This document shows, one piece after another, positions 1 through 7,051 of a DNA stretch of 10,753 bases; position 1 is the stretch's first letter, and each line of letters opens with the position of its first letter. This DNA is from Streptosporangiaceae bacterium. Lineage in GTDB: Bacteria; Actinomycetota; Actinomycetes; Streptosporangiales; Streptosporangiaceae. The stretch spans positions 1-10,753 of the forward strand of contig JASHOI010000324.1 in the NCBI GenBank assembly GCA_030041195.1, read 5' to 3'. The position numbers were made by a program, and so were the translations under genes. A model generated the notes under the pieces. The model was not told the DNA's origin. It saw nothing but the letters and a program-made list of their open reading frames with translations, and did no database searches.

Positions 1-1497
1 GGCCGCGTCGATCAGCTCCGGCGGGGCGCCCGCGCCGTCGCGGTCCGCCGCGGTCGCGAACGCGCGGCAGCTCGGCGCCGCGTTCGGCACCTGGGTCAGC
101 AGCGCGACCTGATCGGCCTGCAGCCCCCGGCGCAGCGCCTGCAGCGCGATCACCAGGCCGCTGGCCACCGGGATCGGCCCGGCCAGGGTCTCCAGCATCT
201 CCCTGATCGTCTCGAGCACGCGGTTGCGCGCGGTGACCTCGTCGAGCAGCCGGTCCCGCTCGATCGCGCTCGCCGCGTACCCGGCGTAGAGGGTGACCAG
301 GTCGAGCTCGTCCCGCTGCGGCTGGCCGGTCACGCTGCGGAACACGGTGATGACCCCGGCAAGGCCGCCGGGCCCCAGCACCGGAACCGACCACGAGCTG
401 GTCACCTTCGCCGCCCGCGCCAGGTCGGTGAACGGCGCCCAGGCCGTGCCGGCCCGCACGTTGTCGACCACGGGCGTCTCCGTGGCCGCGGCCATGCCGG
501 GCGGGCCCCCAGCGGGCCCGCAGGGCAGCCGGGACCACGCGGAAAGCAGCGCGTCGGGCAGCCCGAGCGAGGCGGCGCAGACCAGCGTGTCACCGGTCAG
601 CAGGTGGATGCACAAACGCTCGCTGCCGAGCGCGGCGCCCAGCGCCGACAAGATCAGCGAGAGGCTGGACGACGGGTCGGCCGACACGAGACGGTCGGCC
701 AGGCCGTGCAGCCGGGTCAGCTGGCCGCGCGCCGAGGAATCGATCTGCTGGCCCGACACCAGCGCCACCACGTCATCCGGGTGCACGTCGGCGGGACGCA
801 CCTCGCCGACGACCCGGCCGCGGCGCAGCACCACGATCCGGTCGGCCAGCCGGAACATCTGATCGATGTCGTGGCAGGCGAGCACGATCGTCGTCCCCAT
901 CTCGCGCAGCCGGGTGATCAGCTGCTCCACCTGGGCAGACTCGTTGACGCCCAGCGAGGCGGTCGGCTCGTCGAGCAGCAGCAGCCGTGGCTCGCGGGCC
1001 ATCGCCCGGGCCACCGCCACCATCTGGCGCTGGCCGCCGGACAGCAGCCGCACCGCCCTGGTGGTGTCCGGCAGCGGGATCTCATAGCTGCGCAGGACCG
1101 CCGCCGCGGCGGCGTGGAACCGGACGTCGGACATCAGCAGCCTGCGCTGCTCCCGGCCGAGCAGCAGGTTCGACGCGATATCCAGGTTGTCGCAGAGCGC
1201 GAGATCCTGCCACACGACCGCGACGCCCTGGCGGGCGACCGCCATCGGGTCGTGCGGCAGCGGCCGGCCGCCCAGCACGATCTTCCCGCCGGTCGGCCGC
1301 ACGTCGCCGGCGATGCAGCGCACCAGCGTGGTCTTGCCCGCTCCGTTCTCCCCGGCCAGGGCGACAAGCTCGCCGGGCCGGACCGCGAGGTCGACGCCGT
1401 CCAGGGCGCGCAGCGGGCCGAACCGCACCGCGAGCCCCGACACGGAAAGCAGCGGCGAGGACAACTCGGGCGCGTCTCCCGCTGCGGCAGCGCTCAT
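1..1497 (-). CDS. ABC transporter ATPase fused to GAF domains (3' end outside window)
   Basis: The first 499 residues are visible and the frame is open to the window edge. Residues about 16-250 form a complete simple-sugar-type ABC ATPase: Walker A GENGAGKT (49-56), Q-loop in WQD (Q97), signature LSGGQ (152-156), Walker B LLLLDEP (172-178) and H-loop H209. The CDNLDIASNLLLGRE segment resembles ribose/xylose/fructose importer ATPases. Residues about 265-415 read as one GAF domain and a second appears to start near 425. A plain importer ATPase would end near 260, so this is a fusion. No permease lies upstream; any would be beyond the left edge. The start is ATG at 1497; an in-frame GTG lies two codons upstream, and neither has a clear Shine-Dalgarno. 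It begins 25 nt after the sigma factor stop, so co-transcription is plausible. I infer a regulatory or sensory ATPase; what follows the second GAF (kinase or helix-turn-helix would be guesses) is not visible. Confidence 0.88.
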   Translation of the reverse strand, partial: MSAAAAGDAPELSSPLLSVSGLAVRFGPLRALDGVDLAVRPGELVALAGENGAGKTTLVRCIAGDVRPTGGKIVLGGRPLPHDPMAVARQGVAVVWQDLALCDNLDIASNLLLGREQRRLLMSDVRFHAAAAAVLRSYEIPLPDTTRAVRLLSGGQRQMVAVARAMAREPRLLLLDEPTASLGVNESAQVEQLITRLREMGTTIVLACHDIDQMFRLADRIVVLRRGRVVGEVRPADVHPDDVVALVSGQQIDSSARGQLTRLHGLADRLVSADPSSSLSLILSALGAALGSERLCIHLLTGDTLVCAASLGLPDALLSAWSRLPCGPAGGPPGMAAATETPVVDNVRAGTAWAPFTDLARAAKVTSSWSVPVLGPGGLAGVITVFRSVTGQPQRDELDLVTLYAGYAASAIERDRLLDEVTARNRVLETIREMLETLAGPIPVASGLVIALQALRRGLQADQVALLTQVPNAAPSCRAFATAADRDGAGAPPELIDAA

Positions 1498-1522
1498 TTG
1501 CACATTGTGACGGTCATTTCGG

Positions 1523-2878
1523 TTACGCACCACCTGGGCCCGGCCCGCTGCCGCGGACCTCGGCGATCCGGCCCGCCAGGAACGCCCGCTCGGCGGCGTT
1601 CTCGGTCAGGCCGAGCGCGGCCCGGTACGCCTCGGCAGCGTCCCGGCGGCGGCCGAGACGGCGCAGCAGATCGGCACGGGCGGCGGGCAGGTACCGGTAG
1701 CCCGCCAGCCGGCCGTCGCGCTCGATGGCCTCGATATCCGCCAGGCCCGCCTCCGGCCCGTCGGTCATCGCGTGCGCAACGGCCCGGTTCAGCGCGACCA
1801 CGGGCGTTGGCCACGCGCCGAGCAGCGCGTCGTAGAGCCGCAGCAGCTGCGGCCAGTCGGTGTCGGCGTAGCTCGGGGCCTCCGCGTGCACCGCCGCGAT
1901 CGCCGCCTGCAGCAGGAACCGCCCGGGTGGCCCCGGCCGTCCCCGCAGCGCGCCGGTCACCAGGCCGGTTCCCTCGGCGATCGCCACGCGGTCCCACCGC
2001 GACCGGTCCTGCTCCTCGAGCAGCAGCAGGCGCCCGTCGGCCGCCGAGCGGGTTGCCCGGCGGGCGTCGGTGAGCAGCAGCAGCGCCAGCAGGCCGCGCG
2101 CCTCGCGCTCGTCCGGCATGAGCTCGCACAGCATGCGGGCCAGGCCGGTCGCCCGTTCGACGAGGTCGGCGCGCACCAGGTCCGGGCCGGCCGGGGCGGT
2201 ATGCCCGGTCGTGTACAGCAGGTGGATGACGGTGAGGACCGCGTCAAGGCGGTCCGGAAGTTCCGCGGGCCCCGGCACCCGGTACGGGATCCGGGCGGCA
2301 GAGATCTTCTTCTTGGCCCGGGTGACCCTGGCCGCCATCGTGGGCTCGGGCACCAGGAACGCCCGCGCGATCTCGGCGGTGGCCAGGCCGCACACCAGCC
2401 GCAGCGTGAGCGCGACCTGAGCCTCGCGGGCCAGGGCCGGATGGCAGCAGGTGAACACCAGGCGGAGCCGGTCGTCCGGGATCGCATCGCCCTGGCCGCC
2501 CGGCGCCAGACCGGCCGCTGCCGGCTCGTCCGGCGGGTGGCCTAGCGTTATGGCCCGTGATCCCGGTTCGATCAGCAGCGGGAGTTTGCTGCGCAGGGTG
2601 CGGTCGCGGCGCTGGACGTCGAGCGCGCGCCGCCGTGCCGCCGTGGTCAGCCAGGCGCCGGGATTGCGCGGCACGCCCTGCCGGGACCAGGCGCCGAGCG
2701 CGGCGACGTAGGCATCCTGGACGCACTCCTCGGCGACGTCGATGTCGCGGGCGACGCGCGCCGTCGCGGCGAGCACGAAGGCCCACTCGCGACGGTGCGC
2801 GTCCGCGACGGCGGCGCTGACCTCGGGGTCAGCGGCCCCGGGCCGGTCGCCGGTCACCCCGCGATCACCAGCGATCAC
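1523..2878 (-). CDS. RNA polymerase sigma factor, ECF42 type (long C-terminal extension)
   Basis: A 451-residue sigma-70-family protein. Sigma region 2 covers about residues 28-95 (core-binding part and NPGAWLTTAARRRALD), and sigma region 4 with its DNA-binding helix-turn-helix covers about 135-195. A long alpha-helical extension follows (DUF6596 type, about 205-305, then TPR-like helices to about 440). This layout, plus a DGPF partner immediately upstream, is the hallmark of the ECF42 group, in which no anti-sigma factor is normally encoded and the extension is thought to control activity. The start is a GTG whose bases overlap the DGPF stop codon (GTGA), indicating translational coupling. 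A second in-frame GTG at codon 8 could also serve. The protein is somewhat longer at its N-terminus than I expect for the family. Family assignment is secure; the inducing signal and regulon are not readable here. Confidence 0.93.
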   Translation of the reverse strand: MIAGDRGVTGDRPGAADPEVSAAVADAHRREWAFVLAATARVARDIDVAEECVQDAYVAALGAWSRQGVPRNPGAWLTTAARRRALDVQRRDRTLRSKLPLLIEPGSRAITLGHPPDEPAAAGLAPGGQGDAIPDDRLRLVFTCCHPALAREAQVALTLRLVCGLATAEIARAFLVPEPTMAARVTRAKKKISAARIPYRVPGPAELPDRLDAVLTVIHLLYTTGHTAPAGPDLVRADLVERATGLARMLCELMPDEREARGLLALLLLTDARRATRSAADGRLLLLEEQDRSRWDRVAIAEGTGLVTGALRGRPGPPGRFLLQAAIAAVHAEAPSYADTDWPQLLRLYDALLGAWPTPVVALNRAVAHAMTDGPEAGLADIEAIERDGRLAGYRYLPAARADLLRRLGRRRDAAEAYRAALGLTENAAERAFLAGRIAEVRGSGPGPGGA

Positions 2879-3228
2879 CCCGCCATGCCGGACGTGTCCA
2901 TGATCGGCCGCACCTCGACGCCGCCGAACGGCGCCGGGCAGAGCTTGGCGATCTCGAGGGCCTGATCGAGATCGGCGGCTTCGATCAGGTAGTAGCCGCC
3001 GAGCGCCTCCTTGGTCTCGGTGAACGGCCCGTCGGTCACGATGTCGTCCCGGATCGTGGTGGCGGTGCTGGTCGGCTGCAGCGCGTTACCGCCGAGGATC
3101 TGGCCGCCCTTCTCGCCGACCTGCTCCGCGAATCGCGCATGCGCCTTCCCGGTCGCCGCCCAGACCTCCGGCCCGCCCTCGGCGTAGCCGCTCTCGCGCT
3201 CGTAAATGAGGATCAGGTACTGGGTCAT
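2875..3228 (-). CDS. DGPF-domain (YCII-related) protein, ECF42 partner
   Basis: A 117-residue cytoplasmic protein of the YCII-related/DGPF family. It shows the expected opening MTQYLILIYE and the family motif TDGPFTETKEALGGYYLIEA (65-84), with DGPF itself at 66-69, followed by a helix (DLDQALEIA) and the closing strand VEVRPIM. The family adopts a small ferredoxin-like fold. Its biochemical role is unknown, although its genes are the usual neighbours and targets of ECF42 sigma factors. The ATG start is well placed after an AGGAG at 3238-3242 on the minus strand. Its stop overlaps the sigma factor start by 4 nt, so the two proteins are probably made together. A candidate sigma-controlled promoter lies 45-71 nt upstream. 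Confidence 0.92.
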   Translation of the reverse strand: MTQYLILIYERESGYAEGGPEVWAATGKAHARFAEQVGEKGGQILGGNALQPTSTATTIRDDIVTDGPFTETKEALGGYYLIEAADLDQALEIAKLCPAPFGGVEVRPIMDTSGMAG

Positions 3229-3272
3229 CGTGGTGTCTCCTTCGCTGGCTCGGTTCGGTCCGATACCTCAAC

Positions 3273-3299
3273 GACGAACGACCAGGCCCGGGATCGACA
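3273..3299 (-). promoter_or_regulatory. Candidate ECF42-dependent promoter of the DGPF-sigma operon
   Basis: On the minus strand a TGTCGA hexamer (3299-3294) is followed after 17 nt by CGTC (3276-3273). From memory, ECF42 groups recognise TGTCGA at -35 and CGA/TC at -10 upstream of DGPF genes; both elements and the spacing fit. The site lies 45-71 nt upstream of the DGPF start. This would make the operon autoregulated. Sequence match only; no transcription start can be seen. Confidence 0.6.
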
Positions 3300-3424
3300 T
3301 GGCCCCCCCAAAGATTCTCTCCGACGCCCGGCCGGTACGGGGCCGCACCCGCCCCGCTCGCTGTGGCAGGAAAGGTGGGATCTTCGTCATTGCAGACACG
3401 CGGGCCGGCCGCGACGATGGGGGC

Positions 3425-4474
3425 ATGGCACCCCATGCCGTGCTGATCGTCGTGTTCGACGGCGTGCAGAGCCTCGACGTCACCGGTCCGCTCGAGGTGT
3501 TCGCCGGCGCGAACCGCTACCTCGCCGCGCGCGGCCGGGACGATCCCGCGTACCGGATCACGGTCGCGAGCCCGGGAGGGGGGCCGGTACGCACGTCGAG
3601 CGGGCTCGCCCTGGTCCCCGACGGGGATCTGGCCGCGGCGGATGCCCCGCACACGCTGGTGGTGCCGGGCGGCCATGCCGCGCGGGCGGGCAACGAGGAG
3701 GTCGTGGCGTGGCTGCGGCGGGTCGCGCCGGTGGCGCGGCGGATCACCTCGGTGTGCACCGGGGCGTTCCTGCTCGCCGGGGCCGGGCTGCTGGACGGCC
3801 GGCGCGTGACCACGCACTGGGCGTACGCCGATGCGCTGCAGCGGCAGTTTCCCGGCGTGACCGTCGACCCCGAGCCGATCTATGTCAGGGACGGCGCGCT
3901 GGTCACGTCCGCCGGGGTGACCGCGGGTATCGACCTGGCCCTGGCCCTGGTCGAGGAGGACGTCGGCAGGGACGCGGCGCTGGCGGTGGCCAGGCACCTG
4001 GTGGTGTTCCTGCGCCGCCCCGGCAGCCAGGCCCAGTTCAGCGCGCAGCTGCGGGCGCAGCTGGCCCGGCGGCCGGCCGTGCGGGAGGTCCAGCACTGGA
4101 TCAGCGAGCGGCCCGCCGCCGACCTGTCCGTGGACAGCCTGGCCGCCCGGGCCGGGCTGTCGCCGCGCCAGTTCGCCCGTTGTTTCGCCGCCGAGACCGG
4201 CGTGACCCCGGGCCGGTACGTCGACCGGATCCGGCTGGAGGCCGCCCGCCGGGAGCTCGAGGACACCGGGGCCGGGGTGGAGCAGGTGGCCAGGAACTGC
4301 GGCTACGGGACACCCGAGGCGATGCGGCGGGCGTTCGTCCGCGCGCTCGGCGTCTCCCCGGCCGGATACCGGCAGCGGTTCCAGCCACCGGGCAGTCACG
4401 GCCGCCCCGGCCATCCCGCGGCACAGCCGCCACCCGAGAGGAATCCCCGTGCAGATAGCAATCTTGCTCTATGA
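3425..4474 (+). CDS. GlxA/FtrA-type AraC-family regulator with N-terminal DJ-1/PfpI domain
   Basis: A 349-residue transcription regulator. Residues 1-190 form a DJ-1/PfpI (GATase1-like) domain with the acidic residue E24 in GPLEVF and the nucleophile-elbow cysteine C111 in TSVCTGAFLLAGAGLL, followed by THW. Residues about 215-320 are an AraC DNA-binding domain with two helix-turn-helix units (near 234-255 and 284-305, the second ending NCGYGTPEAMRRAF). In this family the N-terminal domain acts as a ligand or stress sensor rather than a proven enzyme. I chose the ATG at 3425 because it places the start right before the domain (MAPHAVLIVVFDG); an open frame continues upstream to 3206 but runs through the divergent promoter. 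The tail overlaps the next gene by 26 nt, so the two are translationally coupled. The likely target is its own operon; the inducer is unknown. Confidence 0.9.
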   Translation: MAPHAVLIVVFDGVQSLDVTGPLEVFAGANRYLAARGRDDPAYRITVASPGGGPVRTSSGLALVPDGDLAAADAPHTLVVPGGHAARAGNEEVVAWLRRVAPVARRITSVCTGAFLLAGAGLLDGRRVTTHWAYADALQRQFPGVTVDPEPIYVRDGALVTSAGVTAGIDLALALVEEDVGRDAALAVARHLVVFLRRPGSQAQFSAQLRAQLARRPAVREVQHWISERPAADLSVDSLAARAGLSPRQFARCFAAETGVTPGRYVDRIRLEAARRELEDTGAGVEQVARNCGYGTPEAMRRAFVRALGVSPAGYRQRFQPPGSHGRPGHPAAQPPPERNPRADSNLAL

Positions 4475-5093
4475 CCGGTTCACGGCGCTCGACGCGATCG
4501 GGCCCTACGAGGTGCTGAGCCGGCTCGACGGCGCCGAGGTGGTGTTCGCCGCCGAGCGGCCCGGCCCGGTGCGCGCCGACACCGGCATGCTCGCGATCAC
4601 CGCCGACGCCGGGCTCGGTGAGCTGGCGCGCCCCGATATCGTCCTGGTGCCCGGCGGCCCGGGCCAGGAGGCGCAGCTCGACGACGGTCCCGCCCACGAG
4701 TGGCTGCGCCAGGCCGACGCGGCCACCAGCTGGACCACATCGGTGTGCACGGGGTCGCTGATCCTCGCCGCCGCCGGGCTGCTGCAGGGCCGCCGGGCCA
4801 CCTCGCACTGGCTCGCCCTGGACCGGCTCGCGGCGTTCGGCGCGCAGCCGGCCGCCGAGCGCGTGGTCGTGGACGGAAAGTACGTCACCGCGGCCGGGGT
4901 GTCGGCCGGCATCGACATGGCGCTGAGCCTGTCCCAGCGGATCGCGGGCACGCCGGCCGCGCAGGCGATCCAGCTGATGCTGGAGTACGACCCGCGCCCG
5001 CCGCTCAGCGCCGGGTCGCCCGGCGTGGCACCGCCCGACCTGGTTGCCGCGATGCGCCGCCGCAGCAGGCACACGGCCGAGGCGAGCCGGTGA
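4449..5093 (+). CDS. DJ-1/PfpI family protein, isonitrile hydratase-like
   Basis: A 214-residue single-domain DJ-1/PfpI protein, without a DNA-binding domain. The predicted catalytic residues are present: E21 in GPYEVL and C100 in TSVCTGSLILAAAGLL, followed by SHW (119-121). This stretch resembles bacterial isonitrile hydratases (InhA), which hydrate isonitriles to N-substituted formamides, but the family also includes chaperones, glyoxalases and proteases, so the substrate is open. The start is GTG at 4449, preceded by GAGAGGA at 4436-4442; no other start has a comparable ribosome-binding site. It overlaps the end of the regulator gene and is probably its co-regulated effector. Its stop is only 3 nt from the convergent rpe stop, leaving no room for a separate terminator. 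Confidence 0.87.
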   Translation: MQIAILLYDRFTALDAIGPYEVLSRLDGAEVVFAAERPGPVRADTGMLAITADAGLGELARPDIVLVPGGPGQEAQLDDGPAHEWLRQADAATSWTTSVCTGSLILAAAGLLQGRRATSHWLALDRLAAFGAQPAAERVVVDGKYVTAAGVSAGIDMALSLSQRIAGTPAAQAIQLMLEYDPRPPLSAGSPGVAPPDLVAAMRRRSRHTAEASR

Positions 5094-5096
5094 CCG

Positions 5097-5783
5097 TCAG
5101 CCCTGCGGCGCGGTCCCGATCCCGGCGGCGCGGGCCGCGATCGTCCTGAGGTCGGTAACGGCCGCCGCCGGGTCGGCCGCGCCGTACACCGACGATCCGG
5201 CGACGAACACGTCGGCGCCCGCCTCCGCGCAGCGCCCGATCGTCTCGCTCGTGACGCCGCCGTCCACCTGCACCCAGACCGAGCTGTCGGCGCCGCCGAC
5301 CAGCTCGCGGGCGGTCCGGATCTTGGGCAGCACCAGGTCGAGGAAGTGCTGGCCGCCGAACCCCGGCTCGACGGTCATCAGCAGCAGCATGTCGAACTCG
5401 CCCACCAGGTGGGCGTACGGCTCGACCGCCGTGGCCGGGTTGATCGCCAGCCCGGCGCGCGCACCGGCCGCCCGGATCGCGCGCAGCGTCCGCACCGGCG
5501 ACGACGCCGCCTCGGCGTGGATGGTGACGTTGCCCGCGCCGGCCTCGGCATAGCCGGGCGCCCAGCGGTCCGGGTCCTCGATCATGAGGTGGCAGTCGAT
5601 CGGCAGGCTCACGTGCTTCACCAGCGACTCCACCACGGGCAGCCCGACCGTGAGGTTCGGCACGAAGTGCCCGTCCATCACGTCGACGTGCAGCCAATCG
5701 GCGACATCGGCAACGGCCGCGGCCTCGTCCGCTAGCCTGGCGAAGTCCGCGTTCAGCACGCTGGGCGCAAGTTGGACAGTCAT
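5097..5783 (-). CDS. rpe: Ribulose-phosphate 3-epimerase
   Basis: A 228-residue cytoplasmic TIM-barrel enzyme interconverting D-ribulose 5-phosphate and D-xylulose 5-phosphate in the pentose phosphate pathway. The active-site set is complete: S8 in APSVLNADF, metal ligands H32 and D34 in [14 protein letters not shown]65 in [12 protein letters not shown], and the second catalytic aspartate D174 in VQVDGGV. The phosphate-binding glycines are present in VEPGFGGQ (138-145), and VAGSSVYG lies near the C-terminus. Length is typical. The ATG start at 5783 precedes [10 protein letters not shown], with only a weak GGTAGG upstream. It diverges from the DUF2786 gene and converges with the DJ-1 gene, and no other pentose-phosphate gene is next to it here. 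Confidence 0.97.
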   Translation of the reverse strand: MTVQLAPSVLNADFARLADEAAAVADVADWLHVDVMDGHFVPNLTVGLPVVESLVKHVSLPIDCHLMIEDPDRWAPGYAEAGAGNVTIHAEAASSPVRTLRAIRAAGARAGLAINPATAVEPYAHLVGEFDMLLLMTVEPGFGGQHFLDLVLPKIRTARELVGGADSSVWVQVDGGVTSETIGRCAEAGADVFVAGSSVYGAADPAAAVTDLRTIAARAAGIGTAPQG

Positions 5784-5861
5784 GGCCTACCAAGTCTAGA
5801 GCCCGGGAACTGTCGTAGCCGCTCGCTACCGTTCGATGCTGTATTCGAATCCGCAACCGCC

Positions 5862-5868
5862 GAGGAGG
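5862..5868 (+). promoter_or_regulatory. Ribosome-binding site fixing a TTG start
   Basis: GAGGAGG lies 6 nt upstream of an in-frame TTG at 5875. The upstream ATG at 5836 has no comparable site and would add 13 residues without family similarity. This decides the start of the DUF2786 gene. Confidence 0.75.
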
Positions 5869-5874
5869 CGCTCG

Positions 5875-6612
5875 TTGAACACCGAGGCATCGGGCAGGCT
5901 GCTTGACCGCGTTCGCAAGCTGCTGGCGAAGGCAGAGGACGAGAGCGTGACACCCCCGGAGGCGCAGGCCCTGACCGCGAAGGCCGCCGAGCTGATGGCC
6001 AAGTACGGGATCGACCGGGCGCTGCTCGCGGCCGACCGGCCGGAGACCGACACGCCGTCCAACCGGATGCTCGACATCGACAACCCCTGGGGACGGGTCA
6101 AGGCGCACCTGCTCTGCGGGCTCGGCTCCGCGCTGCGCTGCCAGGCCATCTTGCTCAGCACCGACACCGGCAGCAAGGTCCACGTCTTCGGCTTCCAGTC
6201 GGACCTCGAGCGGCTGGACGTCCTTTACACGTCGGTGCTGATCCAGATGTGGCACGGCCTGACCGGCGCGCAGGTGCCCGCCTGGAGCCGCAGCCCCCGG
6301 GCCTGGCGGCGCAGCTGGCTGCTCGGCTTCGCCACCGCCGTGATCTCCAGGGTCCGGGCGGCCGAGCACGCGGCCGCCTCCCGGGCGACCGGCGCGGCCG
6401 ACGCCGGCTCCAGGACCGCTCTGGTCCTGGCCGACCGGGCGCAGGTGATCCGCGGCGAGGCCGAGCGCGCCTACCCGCTCACCCGCACCGCCCGGATCAC
6501 CTACAGCGGGACCGGCTACCGGGACGGCTACGCAAAGGGCCAGCAGGCCGACATCGGCGCCGGCCGGGTGAACCGCGGCCGCGGCCGCGCCCTCACCGGC
6601 GCCGCCCGCTAG
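5875..6612 (+). CDS. DUF2786 domain-containing protein
   Basis: A 245-residue protein when started at the TTG with the strong ribosome-binding site (258 residues from the ATG at 5836). Residues about 7-47 match the DUF2786 pattern: RLLDRVRKLLAKAEDE, then PPEAQALTAKAAELMAKYGID. The remainder, including VHVFGFQSDLERLDVLYTSV and GYRDGYAKGQQADIG near the C-terminus, fits the domain that usually follows DUF2786 (DUF7168-like). The function of the family is unknown; members occur on actinobacterial chromosomes and in phages. No signal peptide or membrane segment is visible. The C-terminus is rich in Arg and Gly. It is transcribed away from rpe across a 91-nt gap and is followed by two hairpins that probably end its transcript. 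Confidence 0.85.
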   Translation: MNTEASGRLLDRVRKLLAKAEDESVTPPEAQALTAKAAELMAKYGIDRALLAADRPETDTPSNRMLDIDNPWGRVKAHLLCGLGSALRCQAILLSTDTGSKVHVFGFQSDLERLDVLYTSVLIQMWHGLTGAQVPAWSRSPRAWRRSWLLGFATAVISRVRAAEHAAASRATGAADAGSRTALVLADRAQVIRGEAERAYPLTRTARITYSGTGYRDGYAKGQQADIGAGRVNRGRGRALTGAAR

Positions 6613-6650
6613 CCGCAGGGCCTGGCAAGCGTGAGTTGGAGTGTGCCGAA

Positions 6651-6670
6651 CAAGCCGGGTGAACGGCTTG
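6651..6670 (+). terminator. Hairpin after the DUF2786 gene
   Basis: CAAGCCG (6651-6657) and CGGCTTG (6664-6670) form a perfect 7-bp stem with a 6-nt loop, 38 nt after the stop codon. No T-run follows, which is common for actinomycete terminators. Terminator function is inferred. Confidence 0.5.
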
Positions 6671-6674
6671 ACTC

Positions 6675-6729
6675 TCATGATCCCGGAGACTTTGCAGCTC
6701 TATCTGCGAACAATCCTCCGGGATCATGA
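6675..6729. repeat. Long palindromic hairpin, REP-like or second terminator
   Basis: TCATGATCCCGGAG (6675-6688) is exactly complementary to CTCCGGGATCATGA (6716-6729). Inside the 27-nt interval TTTGCAG (6691-6697) pairs with CTGCGAA (6704-6710) with one G-T pair, leaving a 6-nt loop. The result is one long two-part stem, stronger than a typical terminator. No T-run is present on either strand. It could be a second terminator for the convergent genes or one copy of a dispersed palindromic repeat; only genome-wide copies would decide. Confidence 0.6.
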
Positions 6730-6826
6730 AAACCAGCTCCGGCACCGGTCTGGTGATCGGCGCCGCTTCGGGAAACGGTCAAGTGCGGGCCCGCGGCCGG
6801 TTCATGCAAGGAGCCTGACGTGCAGT

Positions 6827-7051
6827 ATGGGCTCGCAACGCAATAGCCCGTTGGTTTGCGTCATCACGCTTGCCGGCGCGGCGTCGCAGCGACTGGCCGG
6901 CTCCGGTGCCGATTCGCCCATCCGCGACAAACCCGGCGCCGCGCCCGCGCCTCAGCCCGTCGCCTTCGCGCCCCAGCCCGCCACCTTCGCGCCCCAGCCC
7001 GCCACCTTCGCGCCCCAGCCCGCCACCTTCGCGCCCCAGCCCGTCACCTAA
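6827..7051 (+). CDS. Candidate small Pro/Ala-rich protein with FAPQPAT heptad repeats
   Basis: A possible 74-residue protein, MGSQRNSPLVCVITLAG at the start, with four tandem heptapeptides of F-A-P-Q-P-A-T (the last ending P-V-T) plus one degenerate copy before them. An AAGGAG lies at 6808-6813, 13 nt before the ATG, which is further than ideal; a GTG 7 nt closer is in another frame that stops after 8 codons. In the repeat this frame has G or C at every third codon position, better than the competing frames, supporting it as the coding one. The N-terminus has a weak hydrophobic stretch (about residues 8-19), too short to call a firm signal peptide. I do not recognise a family. A cell-envelope or secreted Pro/Ala-rich peptide is conceivable; it may also be a non-coding repeat. 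Confidence 0.4.
   Translation: MGSQRNSPLVCVITLAGAASQRLAGSGADSPIRDKPGAAPAPQPVAFAPQPATFAPQPATFAPQPATFAPQPVT
6944..7048 (+). repeat. Tandem 21-bp repeats, four near-identical units plus one degenerate
   Basis: Units lie at 6965-6985, 6986-7006, 7007-7027 and 7028-7048; the first three are identical and the last has one change (Ala to Val codon). A degenerate unit is at 6944-6964. The period is a multiple of three, so copy number can vary without breaking the reading frame, as in coding minisatellites. There are no spacers. Confidence 0.92.

Noticed and set aside
604..2073. Long plus-strand open frame of 489 codons
   Set aside because: It lies antisense to the ABC-GAF and ECF42 genes, has Arg/Gly/Pro-rich low-complexity translation and no domain; a GC-rich shadow frame.
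5844..5852. TTCGAATCC, resembling a tRNA T-loop
   Set aside because: No acceptor, D-arm or anticodon stem can be built around it, and it falls in the leader of the DUF2786 gene.
5005..6678. Long minus-strand open frame of 557 codons
   Set aside because: It overlaps rpe on the same strand in a different frame and the DUF2786 gene in antisense; translation is low complexity. The rpe and DUF2786 frames carry recognisable motifs.
6944..7048. Possible CRISPR-like array
   Set aside because: The 21-bp units are directly adjacent with no spacers and keep a reading frame; no cas gene is present.
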